Positions 57,461-64,000 of a DNA stretch of 64,000 nt are shown piece by piece; positions within the stretch are counted from its first letter, which is position 1, and each line of letters begins with the position of its first letter. Both the position numbers and the translations under genes were made by a program. Below the pieces are notes generated by a model. It did not search any database and was not told the DNA's origin. It worked only from the letters and a program-made list of their open reading frames with translations. The DNA comes from Streptococcus parasuis (GTDB taxonomy: Bacteria > Bacillota > Bacilli > Lactobacillales > Streptococcaceae): NCBI RefSeq assembly GCF_021654455.1, contig NZ_AP024276.1:434001-498000 (forward strand), in the 5' to 3' direction.

Positions 57461-58538
57461 ATGAAGAAAGTATGGAATTGGTTTGTTATAGGTGTTTCTG
57501 TTCTTTGTGGTTTCGCGAGTTCCATGTATTCGACTTATGGGATGGCTCAGCTGTTACCAGAAAATGATTCCTTCCATGGATTGTGGGTGTTTGGTCTAGG
57601 TTATGTCTGGTTTCTAGGTAGTTTTTACCTGACCCTCATTCTCCATGAACTGGGGCATTCTTTCTTTGGTTGGTTGACAGGTTTTGACTTTGGTGGCACT
57701 TGGCTTGGGCAATCGCTTGGTGGTCAAGACTGACCAGGGCTGGAAATGGAAGAAAACCGTGATTGTGCAAGGGGCAGCTGCTCAGTATATCGGAGTCAAA
57801 AGAGACGAGAATGACCCTCGGGCAATTTTGATGTTTGCAGGTGGCCTGATTGTTCATCTCAGTCTCATACTTATTTCTGTTTTGATTGGGTTCATGACAG
57901 GACATTGGAGTCTGCCCCTGTCGCAAATCTTCCTCAATCTAGCCTTGTTTATCCTCAACGCCAACCCCTCTGGTATGGCGGATGGAGCTAAGATTCAGGA
58001 GTTGCGTACTCATCCTGAGTATAGCCGATTGGTTTATCAAGCGCTTAGACATACCTCTCAAGTCATGGTGGATCCAACTGCTGCGAATTTAAGTGATTTT
58101 GTCATGGACTTGCCAATCTTGCCTGGTCATTTGCCACAGATTCACTATCTTAACTGGACGGAAGTACTGATTTTCAACGGGGAGTATCAAGAAGCCCAGG
58201 AACGCTTGGAAAAAGTGATAGCGGCATCGGACAATAATTATATCGTGAAGCTGGCGAAACTTGTACTGTTAGAAGTCTATATCTTGCAAGGTTTGAATGA
58301 AGAGGCTAAGAACTTGGGGCAGGACAAACAAGTCAAGTCCCTGCTCAAATACCCTATGGGAAATTACCAAGTCCTAGCTGCTCTCTACTATCAGCGTATT
58401 ACTCGAGATAGCAAAGCCTTGAAAAAATCTCTGGCTCAGGCTAAAAAAATGCTGCCCAATAGCCCGCTCTTGGCTGATGAACAGGCTTATTATGGCAAGC
58501 TCTTAGCAGAGATTGAGTTGGAAAGTCAATTGCCATAG
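57461..58538 (+). pseudogene. M50 (site-2-type) metalloprotease, frameshifted
   Basis: Two overlapping frames together make one membrane protease. Part A (57461-57733) has a first helix and the zinc motif LHELGH (H62, E63, H66); it then reads into GWLTGFDF and stops after 90 codons. Part B, one base ahead in frame and open from 57678, resumes with LGNRLVVKTDQGW, membrane helices and NPSGMADGAKI, matching the second M50 motif where aspartate is the third zinc ligand. The +1 shift falls between about 57,678 and 57,731. Could be a true mutation, a phase variant or a sequence error. Confidence 0.75.
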
Positions 58539-58614
58539 TAGATTATTTTGACTTGTATTTACAACAAAATATATGTTAAAATGTGTATAGAAACAATTGA
58601 TAGGGAGATTTGTC

Positions 58615-58986
58615 ATGAAAAAACTGATGTACACCTTGTTGGTACTTACCTATGTTATAGTCGCTTATTTGTCGGTCTATGTCCTTCCACACTATTATTT
58701 TGGTGCGATCATGGGGGCGGCAGGAGCCAGTCTTGGTGCTAGTTTCAAACAGTTCAAGGAAGTACAAGCTTGTCCTGACAAAGCCCTGTCGGCTTATTTT
58801 AAGTGGGATAAGATGACGACAGGTATTCTATTAGTGGTTATTTTGGGACTAATTCTTTTTGTTAATCTGCTACCAGTGTCCAATGTGCAAGTCGGGATGG
58901 CTTTCTTGGTTGGGCTTAGCTATAGTGCGCTTTGGAATGTCCTTCATATCCAATTTCTACGAAAATACTATTTTAAAAACGCATGA
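58615..58986 (+). CDS. Small membrane protein of unknown function
   Basis: 123 residues with about four hydrophobic segments (4-22, 25-42, 65-85, 90-110). No family recognised. GGGAG precedes the ATG; the frame is open to 58597 but without a ribosome site. It stands after the broken M50 gene and before a convergent MATE gene. Confidence 0.6.
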   Translation: MKKLMYTLLVLTYVIVAYLSVYVLPHYYFGAIMGAAGASLGASFKQFKEVQACPDKALSAYFKWDKMTTGILLVVILGLILFVNLLPVSNVQVGMAFLVGLSYSALWNVLHIQFLRKYYFKNA

Positions 58987-59004
58987 CATAAATCATGCGC
59001 TTTT
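58980..59004. terminator. Terminator between membrane protein and MATE genes
   Basis: CGCATGA-CATAAA-TCATGCG with A and T flanks, overlapping the end of the upstream gene. Confidence 0.75.
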
Positions 59005-59008
59005 TAGA

Positions 59009-60346
59009 TTAAATAGTCTCTCCTTTTTTTAGTTTGCGGGAGAGGATAATTGTGCTTGGGATGAGAACTAAAATACTTCCTATCCAAGCTGCCGGGTTGG
59101 CGGCGGCAACTCCATAGAATCCGAATAATTGGAGCCCGATAATTGCTACACCGGCTCGCATAATTAGTTCACCAAATCCGGCCAAGGTTGGAATGAAGCC
59201 CTTACCTAAACCTTGAACGAAGCTACGAATAATGAAGAGAATGGCCAAAATCCAATAACAACTGCCATTGATTATGAAGTAGCTCAATGCGAGAGAGCGA
59301 ACTTCTGAACTTGCCTCTGGCAAAAACAAACTGGAGAAGAAACCATGGAAGATGATTAGTAAAATAGCATAGATAATCGACCAAGCGATATCAATCCAAA
59401 GAGCTTGTTTGAGTCCTTCCAGAATTCTTTTGTATTCTTTAGCACCATAGTTTTGGGCTGTGAAAGTGGAGATGGCCAGACCTAAATTAATCATAGGTAA
59501 CATAGCTAATTGATCTGTCTTGCTAGCAATGGCTTGTGCAGCGATGGCCTGGGTTCCAAGCTGATTGAGCATTGCTTGAAGGGTAAGAGCTCCAATTGCA
59601 ATGATACTTGCCTGAAATCCCATGGGGAAACCAACCTGTGCATGTTTTTTCAAATTATCTTTATCTAACTTCCAATCAGATTTTGTAAGATGAAACTGAG
59701 GAATTTTTCGTTTAATATGAAAGAGTAGGTAGAGGACAGAAACTGCTTGAGCGGTTACGGTAGCAAAACCAGCGCCAAATACACCCCACCCAACATTCAA
59801 GATAAAGAAAAAGTCGAGTATAATATTGATGATACAAGCCAGTATGAGAGCTAAAAGTGGAGTGGTTGAATCACCTAAACTCCGAATGGCAGCGGATAAA
59901 TAATTATATAAAATAGTAAAGACCATCCCACCAAATATGGCTACCATGAATGAATAAGAATGCTCAATTAAATTTACTGGTGTTTGTAACAATTCTAAAA
60001 TAGGACGTAGAAAGATGAGTGATAGGACAGTTAAAATAAGACTGACAAGAACGGAATAGAAAAGTCCGTGAACAAAACTATGGCGGAGGCCAACAGTATC
60101 CCTAGCCCCAAATCGCTGTGCGGTAACAATGGCAAGCCCACTGGTCAATCCTTGAGCAAAACCTACAATTAGAAAGATAAGGCTACCGGCCGTCCCTACA
60201 CTGGCAAAAGCTTCCTCACCCAGGGTGTGGCCGACAATCATGGAATCGGCAAAATTATAAGCTAGTTGAAAAAAAGAACCGATTAAGAGAGGAAGAGTGA
60301 AGCGCAAAATAACAATGATTGGTCTTCCTTTGGTTAAATCATTCAT
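59009..60346 (-). CDS. MATE family efflux transporter
   Basis: 445-residue cation-coupled multidrug exporter of the MATE/NorM-DinF superfamily, twelve hydrophobic segments in two similar halves: the first includes LPLLIGSFFQLAYNFADSMIVGHTLGEEAFASVG, here quoted only by position 15-48, and the second repeats near 240. Substrate unknown. AGGAGAT precedes the ATG. Confidence 0.88.
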   Translation of the reverse strand: MNDLTKGRPIIVILRFTLPLLIGSFFQLAYNFADSMIVGHTLGEEAFASVGTAGSLIFLIVGFAQGLTSGLAIVTAQRFGARDTVGLRHSFVHGLFYSVLVSLILTVLSLIFLRPILELLQTPVNLIEHSYSFMVAIFGGMVFTILYNYLSAAIRSLGDSTTPLLALILACIINIILDFFFILNVGWGVFGAGFATVTAQAVSVLYLLFHIKRKIPQFHLTKSDWKLDKDNLKKHAQVGFPMGFQASIIAIGALTLQAMLNQLGTQAIAAQAIASKTDQLAMLPMINLGLAISTFTAQNYGAKEYKRILEGLKQALWIDIAWSIIYAILLIIFHGFFSSLFLPEASSEVRSLALSYFIINGSCYWILAILFIIRSFVQGLGKGFIPTLAGFGELIMRAGVAIIGLQLFGFYGVAAANPAAWIGSILVLIPSTIILSRKLKKGETI

Positions 60347-60374
60347 AAAATCTCCTGAAAAGGTGCAGAGTATA

Positions 60375-60419
60375 AGCCCACTAATGTCTGCAATAGCAGT
60401 TTCAGTGGGCTTTTTTTAT
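60375..60419 (+). terminator. Terminator-like hairpin in the ktrA-MATE gap
   Basis: GCCCACT and AGTGGGC flank a 21-base region, followed on the plus strand by TTTTTTT. Both neighbouring genes are on the minus strand, where the tail is only TTATAC. Confidence 0.5.
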
Positions 60420-60420
60420 A

Positions 60421-61086
60421 TTAATTGGTTAAATCTTCAAAATGGTCAATTGTGTTATGATCGGTTACTGCAGTAATCAATTCATCTTCATTGAAAACAT
60501 AATCTGGTGTTAATTGGATATTCAGTTCCTGATTCTCACCGCAACGGTAGCCGATGATGTTCATTTTGTAATTCTGACGTAATTGCAACTCTGCCAATGT
60601 TTTACCAAACCATTTTTTTGGTGGCTTGAATTCAACAATTGAAACATTCCCTCCCAATTCAAAGACACTGGTAGTGCTTCGATGAATTAAGTGTTTAGCC
60701 AGTGAAATTCCTGTCTCTCTTTCAGGCGAGATAACCTTATCCGCCCCGATGCGCAATAATACTTCTTTTGTAGTGGTACCTTTTACTTTGGCAATGACTT
60801 TAGGCACGCCTAACATTTTACTGTGCATAACCGCGAGGACACTTGACTCGAGATTGTTACCAGTGGCAACAACTACAGCATCACAGTTTTCGATACCTGC
60901 GGCCCTTAAAAGAGAGCGGTCTGTAATATCTCCAACAACCCCCCTTGTTAAAATGGATTCAAGCTGATTGATTTGATGCTCATGGTTATCAACAGCAATG
61001 ATATTGCAATCGTATTTATGAAGTGTTTTAGCAATGGTAGTCCCGAATACACCGAGACCTAAAATTCCGATAGTGTAAGTTGACAT
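60421..61086 (-). CDS. ktrA: Potassium uptake regulatory subunit, KtrA/TrkA type
   Basis: Cytosolic RCK protein, 221 residues: Rossmann GILGLGVFGTTIA with the GxGxxG nucleotide-binding loop (residues 9-14), DAVVVATG, and a C-terminal TrkA-C domain from about 140. Gates the KtrB channel in response to nucleotides and, in many firmicutes, c-di-AMP. Twelve bases after ktrB, cotranscribed. Confidence 0.9.
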   Translation of the reverse strand: MSTYTIGILGLGVFGTTIAKTLHKYDCNIIAVDNHEHQINQLESILTRGVVGDITDRSLLRAAGIENCDAVVVATGNNLESSVLAVMHSKMLGVPKVIAKVKGTTTKEVLLRIGADKVISPERETGISLAKHLIHRSTTSVFELGGNVSIVEFKPPKKWFGKTLAELQLRQNYKMNIIGYRCGENQELNIQLTPDYVFNEDELITAVTDHNTIDHFEDLTN

Positions 61087-61098
61087 AATTTTCCCCTA

Positions 61099-62448
61099 TT
61101 AAACTAACAATGATGATTTTGCGTATTGCAAGCTTTCTGTTTTTGAAATGCGGCGAATAGAGAGACTTGCTAAAATGGATAATGGTCCGATACGTCCGAA
61201 AAACATGAGAGCCATGATAATGGCCTGACCAGCCATACTAAGATTTGGAGTTAAGTTAGCAGTAACTCCTACAGTTGCTAGAGCCGACATGACTTCAAAC
61301 ATAAGATAAATCAGAGGTTGAGTCGCATCAGTTACCGTAATTGCAAAAAGGCCGGCTAAAAAGATCATTAGAAAGACAGAAAATGTTGCGAATGCTTTTC
61401 GTATTGTTAGATTGTCGATAGTATGAGACATAAAGTTTGTATGAGGCAGACCTAAAATTTCACTACGTGCATAGAGAATGATGGTAAGAAATGCAGTAAT
61501 CTTTATCCCGCCAGCAGTCCCGCCAGGTGCGCCACCAAGCATCATTTGAAAAATATAAATGAGAAGTGTGACTGGTTCAGCCTTTGTATAATCAATACTT
61601 GCAAAACCAGCGGTTCGCATGGTAACAGTTTGGAAGAAACTAACTAGTAATTTTTCCCAAAATGGGAGATTTCCAATAGTATCTGGGTTGTTCCATTCCG
61701 TAATAAGAGTAAGAAGTGTCCCAATTGATAGAATAGTAATGGTTAATGCAAGAACTACCTTCGTGTGAAAACGTAATTTTTTAAAGTGTCCTTTGGTTAC
61801 AATCTGTGTTTGAAAGTCAAACCAAACAGAAAATCCCAGTCCCCCCATGATAATTAAGGCGGCTAAAGTCAGATTGACTAGTGGATTGTCAACATAGCGG
61901 ACAATACTAGTAGCACCAAAGTTATCAAAGCCTGCGTTACAGAAAGCTGAAACTGCTAAAAATGCAGAGCTGAAAAGGCCGCGTTGCCAGCCAAAATCTG
62001 GAACAAATTGAAATGATAGAATCAAAGCGCCAATAGATTCTATTGCTAATGTAAAACCGAAGGCAGATTTGATAAAGCTACGAAAGTGCTTGGTATCAGA
62101 ACGAGATAAGGCTTCTTGGAGCGTAGCCATATTCATAAAATCCATCTTTCGACCACCACGGAGAGCAAACAAACCAATGAAACCCATAAGACTAAGTCCA
62201 CCGATTTGAATCAACAACATACAGATAATCTGTCCAAAGGTAGAATATGATTCGGAGACAGCTTGAGTGAACAGGCCTGTCACACAGACCATAGAAACAG
62301 CTGTAAAAAGATGATCCCAATAGGTGGCGACGGAGCTATCAGCTTGCGAAATAGGTAAGCTTAGTAAGATGGAACCTACCAAAATCACGAATAGAAAGCT
62401 AAACATAATTCGTTGACTTGGAGTCAGTTTGATAGATAAAAAAGACAT
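61099..62448 (-). CDS. ktrB: Potassium transporter membrane subunit, KtrB/TrkH type
   Basis: 449-residue K+ transporter with four M1-P-M2-like repeats; pore motifs include CVTGLFTQ, SAFCNAGFDNFG and GGAPGGTAGGIKIT. Works with KtrA. AAAGGGAA precedes the ATG. The gene is preceded by a 350-bp gap. Confidence 0.9.
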   Translation of the reverse strand: MSFLSIKLTPSQRIMFSFLFVILVGSILLSLPISQADSSVATYWDHLFTAVSMVCVTGLFTQAVSESYSTFGQIICMLLIQIGGLSLMGFIGLFALRGGRKMDFMNMATLQEALSRSDTKHFRSFIKSAFGFTLAIESIGALILSFQFVPDFGWQRGLFSSAFLAVSAFCNAGFDNFGATSIVRYVDNPLVNLTLAALIIMGGLGFSVWFDFQTQIVTKGHFKKLRFHTKVVLALTITILSIGTLLTLITEWNNPDTIGNLPFWEKLLVSFFQTVTMRTAGFASIDYTKAEPVTLLIYIFQMMLGGAPGGTAGGIKITAFLTIILYARSEILGLPHTNFMSHTIDNLTIRKAFATFSVFLMIFLAGLFAITVTDATQPLIYLMFEVMSALATVGVTANLTPNLSMAGQAIIMALMFFGRIGPLSILASLSIRRISKTESLQYAKSSLLV

Positions 62449-62798
62449 GATATTCCCTTTTGATAATTAAATATGAAGCTATTGTAGCACAAATAGTTGA
62501 AAAAGGTAAGAAATAATGAATTAAAATGTTTATGAAATTATCAAGAAAATCAAGGGATTTTATAACCTGATGAATACCAGTTTTGTAAAGGGTTACATGC
62601 AGAAAATTCAGACGATAGATTATCGATTATTCTGCTAAAATAGTAATAATAGGCCGCTTCATAACAAAAAAAGTCAATTCATTTTGTGAGCTGACTTTGT
62701 ATCATATTAATCGAATCTGATTATCAAGTAATTGAATATATACTATTAGCTAATCTATATGCATTAGATTTTTTGTATTCAGATTAAAAAGAAGAGAG
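62449..62798. other. Intergenic gap between ktrB and the Gx transporter gene
   Basis: AT-rich, no ORF seen. A minus-strand terminator pairs AAAGTCA (62670-62676) with TGACTTT (62692-62698) and is followed on the minus strand by TTTTTTTG, serving the Gx transporter gene. A TACAAT-like box for ktrB lies on the minus strand near 62,490. Nothing else found. Confidence 0.5.
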
Positions 62799-63341
62799 CT
62801 ATTTCCACTCAGCTAATATTTTATAGTGATAGTAACGAAGAGGACCCACTTTTTCAAGCAAGTAAGTGGCGGCCAATCCTACCAAAAATCCAGAAAGTAT
62901 TCCGCTAAAAGAGAGTATCGGAAGGTAGTTCAATACATAAAAAGAGCGAGCGATGGTAGCGAAAACAATCAATTGACCGACGTTGTGCATCATACCTCCC
63001 AGTATTGAAATGCCAATTGGGCTGACCCGACGAGGTCCGAGTTGTTTTGCAGATAACATTACAATATAGCTTAGAGTCACTCCTGCGAAACTATAGAGAA
63101 AAGTGGAGAAAGTACCACCTAGAAAAGTTGAAATAAGTAAGCGTAACGAAACCACTTTTACACTATCTTTCGCAGGGAGTGTAAATATTGCAATCAAGCT
63201 GATGAGGTTGCCAAGGCCTAGTTTAGCGCCAGGGGCAAAAGAGAAAGGTGTAGGGATTAATCGTTCAACTACCGAAATTACGACAGCTTGTGCAGCTAAC
63301 ATCGTAATAAAATTTAAGGTTTTACGTTTGGAATTCATCAT
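62799..63341 (-). CDS. Gx transporter family membrane protein (HepS component I-like, EetB-like)
   Basis: 180-residue membrane protein of the family called heptaprenyl diphosphate synthase component I or Gx transporter. It shows FAPGAKLGLGNLISLI (residues 36-51) and GGMMHNVGQLIVF, with five to six helices. Related proteins sit in flavin-based extracellular electron transfer loci as EetB; the adjacent divergent NDH-2 fits that. ATGs at 63341 and 63338 are both possible. Confidence 0.75.
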   Translation of the reverse strand: MMNSKRKTLNFITMLAAQAVVISVVERLIPTPFSFAPGAKLGLGNLISLIAIFTLPAKDSVKVVSLRLLISTFLGGTFSTFLYSFAGVTLSYIVMLSAKQLGPRRVSPIGISILGGMMHNVGQLIVFATIARSFYVLNYLPILSFSGILSGFLVGLAATYLLEKVGPLRYYHYKILAEWK

Positions 63342-63448
63342 TGACTTTTGAAATATTCTTTCTTGGCATTATTTTCTTACTAGTTATCTTACATTTTTTT
63401 TCGTTACCATGCAAGTGTGCAGATATACCACTAATTATTGAAAAACGC

Positions 63449-63477
63449 TTGAAATGTATAAGATATTAAGATATAAT
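63449..63477 (+). promoter_or_regulatory. Promoter of NDH-2 gene
   Basis: TTGAAA (63449-63454), 17-bp spacer, TATAAT (63472-63477). Confidence 0.7.
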
Positions 63478-63521
63478 GATTTTGTTATAAATTGTTGCTA
63501 TTTTCACAAGGAGGATTAATT

Positions 63522-64000
63522 GTGACGAAAAATATTGTGATTGTCGGTGCTGGCTACGCAGGGATTGCAGCAGCTCGACTATTAGGGAAAACGTTTAAGA
63601 AAAACAAAGATGTAAGCGTTACCTTGATTGATAAAAACTCTTTCCATACTTACATGACAGAGTTGCATGAAGTGGCTGCAGGACGTGTGGAAGCTAATGC
63701 GATTAAGTATGACTTACAACGAATCTTTAAAAAATATCCAAAGGTTCAGTTGGTAACAGATAAAGTTGTAGAAATTGACTACGATAAGAAACAAGTCGTT
63801 GCTGAACACCAAACCTTGGCATTTGATTATTTGCTTCTTTCTATGGGTGGTGAGGCGAATGACTTTGGTGTCAAAGGTGTCAAAGAACATGGTTTCACTT
63901 TATGGTCAATTGAGGCAGCTGAACGTTTGCATGATCACATGATTGATGCTTGCTACCGTGCCATGCGTGAACATGATGAAGCAAAACGACGTGCCCTTCT
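63522..64000 (+). CDS. ndh: Type II NADH dehydrogenase (NDH-2), N-terminal part
   Basis: FAD-dependent oxidoreductase running off the right edge; about 159 residues visible. NIVIVGAGYAGIAAARLL is the FAD-binding GxGxxG fold at the N-terminus, and YLLLSMGGEANDFG the second contact. Start is GTG at 63522 with AAGGAGGA upstream. NDH-2 enzymes pass electrons from NADH to quinone; streptococci lacking a full respiratory chain may use it with demethylmenaquinone or for extracellular electron transfer. Confidence 0.85.
   Translation, partial: MTKNIVIVGAGYAGIAAARLLGKTFKKNKDVSVTLIDKNSFHTYMTELHEVAAGRVEANAIKYDLQRIFKKYPKVQLVTDKVVEIDYDKKQVVAEHQTLAFDYLLLSMGGEANDFGVKGVKEHGFTLWSIEAAERLHDHMIDACYRAMREHDEAKRRAL

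Noticed and set aside
63440..63455. cre site at the NDH-2 promoter
   Set aside because: TGAAAAACGCTTGA has one base too many relative to the cre consensus and lacks the TTTCA arm.

Overview
The window reads as chromosome of a low-GC Gram-positive, most likely Streptococcus suis or a close relative. The evidence is the complete streptococcal type II fatty-acid cluster in canonical order with FabT operators, T-box leaders on serS and glyQ, a manLMN-manO mannose PTS operon, a divergent scr sucrose locus and a remnant of a BOX-type repeat. The species assignment is inference, not computed. No prophage, CRISPR array, rRNA or tRNA gene is visible.

Layout. Positions 1-2,900: end of uvrA, pepP, then efp, an Asp23-family gene and nusB. 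2,953-8,510: sucrose regulon, scrR-scrB on minus, scrA and scrK on plus. 8,511-13,182: secA, acpS, alr. 13,529-15,746: nagA and an orphan lacD. 15,849-18,017: aspartate kinase and a HAD phosphatase. 18,210-29,095: fabM-fabT-fabH-acpP-[structured repeat]-fabK-fabD-fabG-fabF-accB-fabZ-accC-accD-accA, which makes malonyl-CoA and elongates and unsaturates acyl-ACP. 29,159-30,647: a GNAT gene, a tnpB-less IS200-type element with a structured 3' region, and a PspC-domain protein. 30,657-38,282: serS with T-box, manO and manNML, a Cof phosphatase, a purine-type permease. 38,467-52,147: a methionine and peptide block of metF-metE, a five-gene Opp/Dpp-type ABC importer, a class I amidotransferase and metQ-M20 peptidase-metN-metI, with two 17-bp TATAG..CTATA palindromes. 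52,148-57,383: a candidate small RNA or attenuator, a B3/B4-domain gene, a glycine T-box, a DUF1398 gene, a tandem array upstream of glyQ, glyQ-glyS and a DUF896 gene. 57,461-64,000: a frameshifted M50-type protease, a small membrane protein, a MATE exporter, a KtrAB-type potassium system, a Gx-family transporter and the start of an NDH-2.

The least ordinary items are: (1) the glyQ start region, present three times as a ~175-bp tandem repeat that creates two 38-residue upstream ORFs sharing GlyQ's first seven residues and otherwise identical to each other; (2) a 279-bp three-module hairpin element with terminal inverted repeats between acpP and fabK; (3) a multi-hairpin 3' region in the IS200-type element; (4) a ~95-nt putative RNA at 52,218; (5) a frameshifted metalloprotease gene.
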